From Acestrorhynchus altus (lineage: Eukaryota > Chordata > Actinopteri > Characiformes > Acestrorhynchidae), in contig CM067503.1 of the NCBI GenBank assembly GCA_034509495.1, forward strand, positions 14,419,519-14,483,518: 64,000 bases of DNA, given 5' to 3'. The notes under the pieces were generated by a model that saw nothing but the letters and a program-made list of their open reading frames with translations, did not search any database and was not told the origin of the DNA. Below, piece after piece: positions 1 to 11,225 of the stretch. Position 1 is the first letter of the stretch, and each line of letters starts with the position of its first letter. The position numbers were made by a program, and so were the translations under genes.

Positions 1-51
<51 letters not shown>

Positions 52-56
52 AGAGG
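1..56. repeat. (GA)n microsatellite at window edge
   Basis: Pure GA to about position 46, then A-rich. It probably continues outside the window. Confidence 0.95.
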
Positions 57-468
57 TTGCAGGTATTTCAACTCCTAACTGATCAGGTCAAACGAACAGC
101 TCTATTCCCAATCCTGCAACCAGCTCCACCTATAGACAGCCAACTGTAACAGCACAATCACATCCTGACTGTCAACATAACATAATGCCTTGGGTTCACG
201 TTAAGCCGATTTATATCTAAACAGTCTAGAAAACAGATTCAGAGAAGAGCTGAATTAAATTGCTTTGCTGGCTGGATATATAGATGCTTTTCCTCACAGC
301 ACTTATCCAAATGGGACTTCACAATGAAACAATGGATTACACAGAAATGGCTATTAGAAATAATGGCTGCCATACACACATGGACTCACAGCACCTTCAA
401 AATTCACCCCACCTTCAAAGCAAACAAAGTTCCAAATCACCAGTTACTTAAAGCAGCAGCATTGTGTA
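57..468. other. Unannotated, presumed myrip intron
   Basis: AT-rich single-copy-looking sequence. No splice-bounded exon, RNA gene or recognisable repeat was seen. Confidence 0.5.
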
Positions 469-700
469 GCACAGGGATTGACAATTAATTGAAAATGAAT
501 CAAAACACACTTTCAGAACCTCGAGAAGACTTGAGCATGTCCTTGTCGATATTATATTATACTACTGTGTATGTATTCATATGACTCCGCCCTGACCAAC
601 CTGTGACAGGGAAGCAACATGCAAAACACAAACATTGATTCAAGTGAGGAACTTGAGCTTGTACCAAAGAAAAATGCTGTCTTTCATTAATGACAGCTCC
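469..700 (+). mobile_element. Dispersed repeat B (hAT-like style), copy 1
   Basis: It shares GAATCAAAAC...TTCAGAACCT, ATGACTCCGCCCTG, GGGAAGCAAC and GAGCTTGTACCAAAGAA with 38148-38470 in the same order. The superfamily is inferred only from the repeat's general style; no transposase is present. Confidence 0.6.
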
Positions 701-2792
701 ACAGTGTGTCTGCCATTGCTACTCGGGGCTCAGCAGGCTGCTACCTGCACTATGTTACTCTGGTGAAGCGGGTAGGAAAAGCCTTGTGAGAACTGCATGA
801 CCATGCAAAACTCAAGTCATAGTGGAATATCTGTTAATTGTACTCGAAGTTGTAAATACTATTTTCACTTTTAGTGACAGTTCTGTATCTCTCAGAAGTC
901 CAGAAATTTACATGAGCATGTCATTCTTAAGGGGAGGCCCAAATCATGATTTTAACTTCCTGTCTGTAAGGGAAGCAAGAAACACCCATTCTTGCATAAT
1001 GCTGCTTTAAAAGAGTAGTTATATGAAATATTATTACAGACCTCTTAAAAAGAACTCACATATGAACAAAACCCTTTGTCTTGAGATCAGATAGATGTAG
1101 GCATTGTAAAAATGAAAATGGCTCTGTTTTGATTCATGTTTCGCTTTATGGTTAAACTCTCAGGGCTTATCATATAAACCCTGCCACAATCTTCCAAAGC
1201 CTAATGGGTATAAACAAACTCCTCTGTAGAACGACTGCCCACGGGGCATGTGTGTGTGTGTGAGATCTTGCAATAAACAGCAGCATTGCTGTCATATTAC
1301 AACTAAAACAGAACCCAAAATACAACTTTTAGTGATTTTTATCTTAAAGGTGAGGGTAATGTGAGAGATGCCACAATGCTGAAAACCCCACTACACAGTA
1401 ATGAACAGCATCAATTGGCTACAGGGACAAACAATATAATATGCTGTTGGAGTATCTGTGTAGACTTTCAACCTAACACAGGCAATCAGATATGTTGTGT
1501 GATGAACCTAGACACCTTTCAAACAGATAAGAACCAGATATGGATAAGCAACCAGCAACCAGACTGGTCTATGTTCAAATCCCAGGACTCTGCAGGCAAA
1601 GTTGTGCTGCACCTAGACTGGCCATACTTAGGCAACAAAATAAATAAAGTATAACCTAAACCCTTTCTTGGCTGATTGACCACATCTGGACTAAGGGGAA
1701 CATTTTGAAAGGAACTATTCTTGTAAAAGCTAATGCACATTAACATGGAACTTAAAACAGCTATGTAAAAGAAGCACTTCCACTATGAACACTGGCACAC
1801 CAAGTGACGTGAGTTACTGTTCCCAAGAGAAGTGCTGGACAAATGTAACACAGCATTTTCATTAAACAACATCCAAAAGTAAAGTACCGGATGCCCTAAT
1901 GAAATTTTATGTCCTTTTTTATGTTTCATAGAAAGAGATAAACAAGGTATGTGTCATGCATTAATTAATCCCTAGTGAAACTCATAAAACACAAAATTAG
2001 CAGCAAAGCTTCTGGCCAAATTTCACATGTTAACTCACAAGCTTTCAAATCAGCCAGAGAAAATGTCCTCTGACCAAGGCAATGTTCTATGAATATGACC
2101 TTCAACAATCTGTATACAAAGCATCTGTATAAACTGTGTAGTTACACATTAACACTGCATGAAATAACAAACGTTAGTGTTATAAAGGGATTACAGTAAT
2201 GTAAGCAATGCTTGTCACAGGAAAAACAGCAGATGATATGAATACAGTTAGCTCCAAATTATTACACGTGTATTTCCACAAAAGAGTAAATATGTGACAG
2301 CAGCCGAGACACACGTTTATACAAGCTCTACTAATACAATTAGTAAATAATAAATAAGCAGTATTTATTACGTTGTTGTTGCCTGGATAATTAATGCATA
2401 ACTACACTAAATAATGAATTATATTAGAGACACTTAAAACACAGTATTGGAAATTTGTGGTCAATAACTGCTGTAAGAGAAAAGGTGAGATTGTTCAACT
2501 AGGGAATCAGTGCATGGCATGATTGTGTAATATATTCACTTGACAGAGTAATTTAGGTTTATTAATGAGTCGCATGCATTATTTATTTTCTAATTCTTGC
2601 TTATGTTGCACTAAGATCACGACAATCCTGCCTCAGGGAGTGGATTTCCTCTGTCTCCAAACGTTGAGTACAGACTAGAGCCAGACTAATAATGGGGGCT
2701 AAAACTGAATGTGAAATAATCCTTAATTTAAGTTAACTTTTATTTTAACATTGTTCCAGATTGAGAACAGGGATTAAAGTCAAAATGATTTG

Positions 2793-2793
<1 letters not shown>
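701..2793. other. Unannotated, presumed myrip intron
   Basis: Mostly AT-rich. A short (TG)8 lies at about 1250. Open frames at 822-1010 and 1361-1746 have no family resemblance and no splice signals. Nothing else was seen. Confidence 0.5.

Positions 2794-2876
<83 letters not shown>
2794..2876. repeat. (CA)n microsatellite, ~41 units
   Basis: An uninterrupted CA tract of 83 bp. Confidence 0.97.
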
Positions 2877-2878
<2 letters not shown>

Positions 2879-3059
2879 CAGTTGTGTAATATCATCTGTT
2901 CACGTGCAGTTAAATCCAGGTAAATGCAGCAGTCTAGAACCTTGCATGTTCTGGATATAGGAGGTCTTCTGGAAGAACTGTTGTGTGTGTGAGCTTGCAC
3001 ATGAATTAGCACTTCTTGAGAGTGAGTTGACAGGTTGTGTGTGTTTAAGTGTGGACCAG

Positions 3060-3300
3060 GCTGTGTGTGATGAGGTGAGTCAGGGTCAGATAGTAATGGG
3101 ACCTGACTTTGACAGGTGATGTCATGTCACCCTCTCTCCGCCCCCAGTGTGGTTGCCATGGGAGATGGCGAGCAGCAGAGAGGAGAGAGCTGTGACCAAT
3201 CACAGAGCCGTGCTGAAAGCTCGGGGACACAGAGAGGAAGAAAAGGAGGAAGCAAGAAGCAAGAGACCCCAAAGATGAGTCATCACACAGTCTCACACGC
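3060..3300. promoter_or_regulatory. Possible regulatory element with two AP-1 sites, GC box and CCAAT
   Basis: TGAGTCA occurs at 3076-3082 and again at 3276-3282, exactly 200 bases apart. Between them lie CCGCCCCC at 3138-3145 and CCAAT at 3196-3200. The stretch is more GC-rich than its surroundings and is bracketed by two very long (CA)n tracts. A plus-strand ATG with a good context (GTTGCCATGG, ATG at 3159) opens a frame of about 60 codons, but there is no donor and no family match. An intronic enhancer or minor promoter is possible; single motif hits are weak evidence. Confidence 0.25.
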
Positions 3301-3346
3301 TGACAGAGTGGAGCTAAACACTACAGACATTTCCTGAATTTAAGAC

Positions 3347-3455
<109 letters not shown>

Positions 3456-3524
3456 AAAAAAAACAAATGACCTTTCAGAAAAGGAATCTGTCAGCAACTT
3501 TAACATTGACTTTAAAGACGTACG

Positions 3525-3715
3525 TTTGAAACATTTGGCTGATGCTCTTATCCAGAATGACTCCTATCCTGAATGAATCGCACTACACAGGTAGGAGAAT
3601 GCAGTTTCAGGGGTCTTGCTTATGAACTCTTATTGGTGTAGTGTGGCAAGCTTGCCTTGTGAGGAATCAAACCCTCATCTACCACAAGAAGGGTAGTGTT
3701 GTCACCAACAGACTT
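3525..3715 (-). mobile_element. tRNA-derived SINE family 3 copy
   Basis: ATTTGGCTGATGCTCTTATC, ACTCTTATTGGTGTAGTGTG and the B-box complement GGAATCAAACC are features of another common fish SINE, here reversed. Confidence 0.6.
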
Positions 3716-3955
3716 CACGTGAAAGGGATAATACTCTATGTAGGATTAGGCCACACCTCATAACCTCATTGAGTATCACTCCTTATCTCCTTAAACCAGG
3801 TATTAATGCACTCAGATCTTCCTGCAACACTAAGGGTGTTTTCTTTCCTGCATATTTCAGTCAGTTTAAATAGAACTCACCTTTGGTGGACATTCCTCAG
3901 AGGAGGTGGTCTCAGTCCGGTTTAAACTATCAGGTATACTCCACACAAATGAGAT

Positions 3956-4190
3956 AAATGTAAATGTAAATGTAAACATGCAAATTTGTCCTCCGCACTT
4001 AACCCATCCAAACAGTGAAACACACACTAGTGAATACACACACTGGTCAGCACACGTGCCTGGAGTGGTCGGCAGTCCTATACATAGCACCCAGAGAGCA
4101 GCTGGGGAGTTAAGTGCCTTGCTCAAGGGCACTTCAGTCAAATCCTGCCAGTGCAGGGAATTGAACCAGCAACCATCTCATGGTTTGTTG
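3956..4190 (-). mobile_element. tRNA-derived SINE family 1, copy 1
   Basis: The core GTGCCTTGCTCAAGGGCACT and the B-box complement (GGAATTGAACC) are present. The 3' tail, at the left, is an (AAATGT)n run. The tRNA-like head is truncated. Confidence 0.75.
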
Positions 4191-6227
4191 TGGAATATTT
4201 AGGTGCTGTTACATTTTTCCTTGTGTAAAATTAAGACACACAATAAACCTAAAACAGACAAAACCCACTTTCCTATATTGAGTTCTTATCTTCTTCAGCT
4301 CCACAGGATCATGGGTTTAAGATGTTTCTTAGTCTCAGGGATAATGACCCTTGCTCATGTTTTTGTCCCTTGTGTCTAAATTACTGTAATTCCCATATCA
4401 TTGGTATTCATTGAAAACCCTTAAAAACATGACATCAATAGAGGCATATATTTTAGTGCTACTGTGCTGACTTTGGAATGGTATCTCCAATGATCAGTGT
4501 CACCTTTACTCTATCACTTTTTATGCTCTATCTTAAAACTTAAATCTTTTCGTACACTTTCACCTTTTCCTTGAATTTTAATTGCAAAGCAACCCTGTGT
4601 GTAGGGGAGGCTATAGAAATTAAAAGAATGCTTATAAATAATTCATCAGCAGAAGGGTTACTGTATATTACTGTACAGCAAAACTACAAGGACATTGTGT
4701 CTGATAAAGAGGCCAGTGAACCATGTACTGTAGGTGATGGTCTGGAAATAATACAGATAATAACAGAATTTATTTTATTTCATAACTTTAAGGTCTCTCA
4801 AGGACACTTTATTATTCAAAGAAGAAAAGCATAAAACACATACAAGTAACAAGAAATCTATATGATTTCACATAGAAATGTCCAAATAGGTTGATAGTAG
4901 TGAAATGAGGAAACAGTTAATGACATTAAGGTCTAAAATTAGGTTTAGGTGCATATGACAGTATCATTTAAGGTTAGAATAAGATAAGGTATATAATAAG
5001 GGTTAAAGTTAATTAATGTTAGGTTTAGGCATAGATTAAGAATATGTTTAGGTGTAGATTACCTTCATTTTTTTATTTAATTAATTTAACTTTAGTTTCT
5101 GCTTGGGGACCAGAAATTATTGTTTGGTTATAGTAACGTTGAAGTTCAGCTGTGAGTCTGTTCTTTGTTGCTGTTCAGTGTTCTGAGGTTCCTGAAGATA
5201 GGTTCTGAGAAGATAGCCATGAGTTGTTTTACAGGGTGGTGAAAAAAAACCAACGTGGACATTCTCAATATGAGGTCAAGCTGCAGAGTATGATACTGAA
5301 TCTTTTCTTCACTAAACATATTAGATAAATCCAGTCCTGCAAGGTTAGATTCACGCAGAGTTTTGAGTTTTTGCTGCCAACTACAAGTTTAATGTCTAGA
5401 AGCAAAGGCAGAAAATGGAAAATGGTAGAAACTGAAAAAATTAGTGAAGTGAGAGGATGAGTAGAGGGTGTTGAAGATCTCCATCTTAATGCAGAACGTG
5501 AAACAGAAGAGATGGCTGGGGAGCTTCAGTCAGCACCAATTATCTCTCCAGTTAACATTTTTGATGTCGAAGTGAGGGAAGTGACCTTCACAATGGAGAT
5601 TAGGTGAGAACAACTTTACAGATTTAAGAAAAGGAACTGTTTTCCACCCTTTAGCTACAGAGCCACAGCACTGAGTGATGATGCCAGCTTTCTATTATAT
5701 TTCTCTTAATCATATATGATAGTCCACTGACAATAATAAAAACAAATTCTATGGAGCTGTTTATAAGTCCCATAGTCTTAAAAGTGTGTAACAAATATCA
5801 AGTCTATAAATCTGTGTTTCAATCTGATTTGATTGTAAGATCCTGTGATTCATAAAATTCCATATTTCACTTCAATACAGTGCCAAACATGTTATCTGGA
5901 GTAATGCCAGAGAACAAAGATCATCCCTTGTGGTCTTGCAGGGCCAGACTCCAAGAGAATCAGCCTGAGAAGCACCTGAAACTCATCAATTAATTAGCAG
6001 GTTTACTGAGTGTGTTTGAGCAAGGGAAAATCCCCAAACTATGCTTCTGGACCACAATTAATGACCTCTGCCAATGAAGAACCACTTCTGCTTCCCTAAA
6101 CAGTCTTACATCTGCTTTTTGAATCAGTTTTGTAAATGATATGTGTGAAGTTACTTATGAAAAGATTTTCCTAGAGATGGAGAGAGAGATTTTAAATAAA
6201 CCAGAAGAAATATCTACTTTTGTATAT
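4191..6227. other. Unannotated, presumed myrip intron
   Basis: Holds a loose cluster of TTAGGTTTAGG-like motifs at 4940-5060. They are degenerate, not a telomeric array. Otherwise nothing recognisable. Confidence 0.5.
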
Positions 6228-6443
6228 GTGCAAAAACACACACTGAAACACACATACTGATACACACACATACACACTAGTGAATACACCCACTAGGGGG
6301 AAGTGGAACAGTGGCCAGCCTTAACCATGGTGTCCAGGGAGTAGCTGGGTGTTAAGTGCCTTGCTCGAGGGCATTCCAGTCATGTCCTGCCAGTTCAGGG
6401 TATTGAATCTGCAACCTTCCAGTCATATGACTGGTTCCCTACA
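6228..6443 (-). mobile_element. tRNA-derived SINE family 1, copy 2
   Basis: CACTAGTGAATACACCCACT, AGTGCCTTGCTCGAGGGCAT and GACTGGTTCCCTACAG match the family order. Confidence 0.75.
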
Positions 6444-7077
6444 GTATTTACAGTACAGTTGAGTTTAATATTAATGTAGCCCCAGTCTCTGACCATCATG
6501 TGACTCAAACAAGCTGTTTAGTTTCTTATTTTTTAAAGGATTTTATGGAAAATGACCAGTATGTCTTTCACTAAGGTAAACACACCCTGCCCTCCTAATA
6601 AAAACGGAATACAGGCCCATGGGTTAGTCAGTGTATTAATCCAGGGGAGTATCATGTCCTTCACACTCCGCAGGAGATTTGAGCTCTCTAATCTTAATTA
6701 GTTTGTTAGGGTTACGGCTTTTTCACAGTCATCATCGGGACAGACAAAGAGATGCAAATTTCAAATCTTGTCCCCACAATCAGCAAGCTTTCAGATAGAA
6801 CTGTGGAATTGTTTGAAAGACAACTCAAAATCCTTGTAAGAGTGCAAAATAAGATGATTTCAAGATGATTTAGCAGATTCTGGAGTGGTGCACTATTCAA
6901 CTGTGCAGCAACACCGGAAAAAATATGACCTTTATGACCTTCATGGAAAAGTCAACAGTAGGAAACCTTTCTTGCATCCACACCACAAAACCAGCACCAG
7001 ACGTTGTCAGAGGAATATGTAAACAAAGTTGATGCATGATGGCTGAATTTAAAACAGAACTTTGTGGAAGCAATGAA
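6444..7077. other. Unannotated, contains a low-copy repeat
   Basis: 6715-6800 (CTTTTTCACAGTCATC ... CAATCAGCAAGC) resembles 34790-34890, suggesting an old dispersed repeat. No gene was seen. Confidence 0.4.
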
Positions 7078-7161
7078 GAAATCTATGTTTTGATGAAATC
7101 TATGTTTTGATGAAATCTATGTTTTGATGAAATCTATGTTTTGAGGAAATCTATGTTTTGA
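7078..7161. repeat. 17-bp tandem repeat, five units
   Basis: GAAATCTATGTTTTGAT is repeated five times with one GAT-to-GAG change in the last units. Confidence 0.9.
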
Positions 7162-7454
7162 GAAACTGGTGCATAATTTCATGAAAAAAAAAACTTCTCT
7201 AACTGTTAAACACTGAGGTGGACTGACGTGTTGCAGCCAGTGAGATCGGGAACAGAGGAGGAACATCCCCAGGAGAACTCTAGGAACATATATCATACAT
7301 AAACATATATCACAAACATATCTGTCAACAAAATACCTCTATATAATATATAGTATGTGTGTGTCAGTCAAAAGTTTTAGAACACCCAACTAAGGAGACA
7401 TGATTGCTAAGAAGATGAGAAGAGATTTTGCCTCTAGCCCAAGCTCTGCAGGTA

Positions 7455-7477
7455 TATGTGTGTGTGTGAGAGAGTGA

Positions 7478-7520
<43 letters not shown>

Positions 7521-7577
7521 TGAGTGAGTGAGTGAGTGAGTGAGTGAGTGAGTGAGTGAGTGAGTGAGTGAGTGAGT
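7455..7577. repeat. Compound (TG)n/(GTGA)n microsatellite
   Basis: TG repeats to about 7518, then about 15 GTGA units. Long minus-strand open frames here are repeat artefacts. Confidence 0.95.
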
Positions 7578-7689
7578 TGAAGTGAGGGACGTAGTGAGGC
7601 ATAGAAAAACTGACCCACGCACTTTTGGAAAACAATTTTTTCCAGACATTTTTGGGACGTATTCTGCAGTTTGGATGGGATTAGAGATA

Positions 7690-7868
7690 CAGTAAATGGA
7701 GAAGTATGTTGGGACACCTACTCTTTTATTGTTTCCTCCAAATAAAGTGTATTAAAGAAGACTGTATCCTACTTTTTAAATCTATCTTGTTTTTTGTTGT
7801 CCAGGGATGACATTTGATTCCATGGCACTGGCAGGATTTGACTGCATTCAGTGACAAGAGCATTAATT
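7690..7868 (+). mobile_element. 5' fragment of MITE family A
   Basis: It carries GTATGTTGGGACACCTACTC and ends with TTTGACTGCATTCAGTGACA. The second half of the element is missing. Confidence 0.6.
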
Positions 7869-9328
7869 CCAAAGAAACACATTTCAACATGGGTTCAGAA
7901 ACATTGTTATCATTATATCAGTACAACTGTATCATTACAAGGCCAGGTGATATGGCAAAAAAATGGCAACTTTACTCCACCTTAATCTGAGATGCATTTC
8001 AATTGGTCCATTCATCATAATTTTTTTGACAAAATGTAAAGAATGTAAAGATACACAATATTTAAAGAATAAAAACAAACAAAGGTTCTAACACCCGTCT
8101 TACCCACAACCATGACCTTCTGGTCTTACTTCTTACCATGAGTGTAGCAGCCACCTCTTGGTACATATGAAATTTTAACTTATCATTTAATGGGAACTTT
8201 AGGCCATTATAAAGTCCAAATGAAGATCAAGACCAAGATTAAAGCCAAGATTAAGACATAGAGTAACATCATATGCATCTGTCTGCAGAACAGATAAAGA
8301 CGTGCAAAAAATGATTTAAACAGGGAATTGAACAGACTTTATTCTGATGAGACTTGACATGCTTAACATGCTGTTTTGGCCTCATGTGCTGAGAAACTGT
8401 CTTACTCTGCAAGAATACTGAAGGTGGCATCTGTGGTATCTTACACCACCACTTTCCAGAAGATCCTTTAAGTCCTGTAATTTGCAAGTTGGAGCCACTG
8501 TGGCCTTCTGTCAGTTTAGCCCAGACAGGATAATCAATGTAATTTGTTTAATCTGTGTTTTGGCTCACCAGTGTATCACGGTCATTACTTATAAATAATC
8601 TGTTTAAATAATTACTTATATGGACACAGTGAATAATTTAATATGTTTCTTAATAGTAATTACAATGCAGATACAGGTCATAAGGTCCAGATCAAAGCAA
8701 AGTTTTGGTATGTGTATGTGTGGTGTGTGTTTCTCTAGAAACTATTTTGAGCACTGGGTTTGAAGCCTGCAACCACATGGAGAACAATTAATTACACGGC
8801 ACACTGCTGCTCATCTTTATATCTCCCTCCTTCCTGCTCTACTTTCATTTCAGAGCAGGGAAATGATTTGAGTGCTTGACGTCATGCATGCCACGCTATT
8901 CCAGTGAGCAACAGCCATTTTTGCACACACTTATACAACACCATTATGTATTTTTGATACATTTGAATACATGTTTGTAAGTGGGTTTATGAACCAAAAA
9001 TGTGCTCATAATTAATTTTTATGGGGTAATTTCTCATAATTTCTATATTCATTAAACAGATGTGATATGTCAATATTTACATTTATTGGTATATAAACAG
9101 AGCAAGGTATGGGCTGAGGCAATATCAATAATATCAAGTTTTAAAGTTTGTAAATGATGTTCTGTGTCAGTCTTGTACAAATCATTTTTGCTTTTTTGTT
9201 CTCCTGCTCTCACCTCCTCCTACACTCATCCTCTGCACAAACATAAGACAGAAATCTGACAAGTCAACTTCTTAAAATTGCATCTTCATTTCTTCTTTAT
9301 AAACACAGTTTACAAGTTTAACTATATG
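7869..9328. other. Mostly unannotated intron-like sequence
   Basis: Apart from the Tc1 fragment at 8395-8520 nothing is recognisable. It is AT-rich towards 9000-9100. Confidence 0.4.
8395..8520 (-). pseudogene. Tc1-like transposase C-terminal fragment
   Basis: The minus strand reads LQITGLKGSSGKWWCKIPQM, a degraded form of the Tc1 C-terminal 'LQDLKDLLLTSWCQIPQ' region. The plus strand contains AGATCCTTTAAGTCCTGTAA as in related elements. Neither terminal repeat is present. Confidence 0.6.
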
Positions 9329-9430
9329 AGGTCATGGAGTGTCCTATTTTTTCACATTTGTAATTTTTTTTCATCATTAATATAAAATATATCAACATGT
9401 GAATTTTTGTCCATATCGCCCAGCCCTATG
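9329..9430 (-). mobile_element. End of a dispersed DNA-transposon-like repeat
   Basis: The reverse complement begins TAGGGCTGGGCGATATGGAC, a sequence I recognise as a recurrent terminus of non-autonomous repeats in fish. The other end was not located, though related AT-rich sequence may extend back to about 9060. Confidence 0.4.
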
Positions 9431-9454
9431 AAAGATAAATGGGTCATTGACAAA

Positions 9455-9630
9455 AAGGGATGACAGGGCACTAGTTCATTACAGAGTACCACACACCCAT
9501 TCACTCACACACTCACACCTATGAGCAATACAGCACAGTCAACTCATCTACCATATGTGTTTTTGAGATGTGAAACCCACATGGAGCATGGGAGAACACA
9601 CCAAACTCACTGAAGTTAATCTTCTGGTCA
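9455..9630 (-). mobile_element. tRNA-derived SINE family 2, copy 1
   Basis: The reverse complement contains GAGTTTGGTGTGTTCTCCCA and CTCATAGGTGTGAGTGTGTG, the body of a second SINE family. The tRNA-like head is missing. Confidence 0.6.
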
Positions 9631-10639
9631 CATGGTGACATGGCAACCTGACCACAACTAAAAAAATTATTTGGGACAGGCAACTGACCAGGGCATTAAA
9701 CAATAAAGGTCTTTTTATAATGCACTGCTGAAAAAAAGGCCTGTTTTGGCTTGGGCCAGCTTTAACACTAGAAATATAGAATTTACAGACAAATGTGTTG
9801 CAATGAGTTGAATACTTTTAAAGCTAATTTACAATTATTTAGTTATGATAAAATAATGTTCTAAATATAAATAACTCTACATAAATGCTAAAATGCCTAC
9901 AATTTAAGTTGATTTTGGTGCACTTGTGTAAAACCGGCTGCCAGTTTGAAATGTAAATGTGAATGGGCAGAGCGAATCTGCTGTAGGCTGAGAAGACAGA
10001 GATAAAAATGTAATTGAGTGTCTTTTTTGTGACACTAAAAAGCAATGAATTCCAAGCAGGTAATTTCTGCAGATATGACCTGCATAGAGAGGGGAGGGAA
10101 TGGGACCTTTCCAACTATACCAGCTTCTTTTACTGCAAGAGATGAACCAGATAATTTAAACAGGATGATGATGATGATTATGATGATATATTAAACATAT
10201 TACAAAATACTTGGGATGTGAATCTGACTTCTGATTCATTCACATCATTAATTATTATGGAATGTTTTATTTAAAAATTAATAGTTTCTACACAAATTCT
10301 GAAATAGCAATATTTCATTCCATTGCATTGCTTATAGTTCACAGTACTGGCTTGTAGTGTGTGATGTATTGCTTGTGGGAACACAGGGAGGGGCTGCTCC
10401 AATTATCTGCACAACAGTGCCCCCTACAGATTACCAGAGTTGTCTTTCATCTCCAATAAACCATTTATATGTAAGTACAAAATGAAGAATTAAGGAGAAG
10501 GAACTGGCAACCTTAGTGACAGTCATGATTTATGAATCCTCACAGATGTGCGAATAATGAACATTATGCCTGGAGGCAACCAGATGTGTGTTCTGAATAA
10601 ATTGACCAGTTATGTTCTTTCAGATTAAAGACATATTCC
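9631..10639. other. Unannotated intron-like sequence
   Basis: A short GATGATGATGATGAT run lies at about 10167. A minus-strand open frame at 9839-10114 shows no family features. No gene was seen. Confidence 0.45.
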
Positions 10640-11225
10640 AGCATTTTACAAAATGCAGAGTAATTATAACCAGTAGTAACAAATTCAGATTTATACGATG
10701 ACAGGTTGCATCCAATCCCCAATCCCCTCCACCACTCACCCATTTAAAGTGTTGTGCTGGTATGAATGGATTAGACACAGCAGTACTGCTGGGGTGTTTA
10801 AACTGAGAACAGAAATGTCCAGCCAACAACATCCTGTGGGCAATGCCCTATGACCACTGATGAAGGACTAGAGGATGACCAACACAAACTGTGCAGAAAC
10901 AGATGAGGTTCTGTCTCTGACTTTAAATCTGCAAGGTGGAGCAACTAGGTAGGAGTATCTAGACTGGTCACAGTGTTAACTCCAGCAGCACTGCTGTGTC
11001 TGATCCACTCATACCAGTGCAACAGACACTAACACACCACTACCACCATATCAGTGTCATTGCAGTGGTGAGCTATACAATAACGGTTTTGTGGTGGTCC
11101 TGGGGGTCATGACCTTTGAAGAACAGAATGAAAAGAGGCTAACAAAGCATAAAGATGGACCACAGCCTGTAAAATGGACAGTGAGAGTAGAAACAAGCAG
11201 GTGATGGTCATGTTTGGTGTATATT
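10640..11225 (+). mobile_element. MITE-like dispersed repeat of Tc1-associated family
   Basis: The sequence contains CACAGCAGTACTGCTGGGGT, GTGTCTGATCCACTCATACC and CATATCAGTGTCATTGCAGT. It ends GAAACAAGCAGGTGATGGTC, which I recognise as a common otophysan non-autonomous repeat whose consensus end resembles the Tc1 ends seen at 37 kb. It is old and diverged; the left end is uncertain. Confidence 0.6.

Noticed and set aside
3159..3337. Plus-strand frame starting MGDGEQQRGE with a good ATG context
   Set aside because: No splice donor, no family resemblance and low-complexity composition; kept only as a regulatory candidate.
4940..5060. Telomere-like TTAGG motifs
   Set aside because: They are irregular and degenerate and mixed with other sequence; not an interstitial telomere array.
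7364..7717. Poly-(LTHS) minus-strand frames
   Set aside because: They are translations of the (GTGA)n/(TG)n microsatellite.
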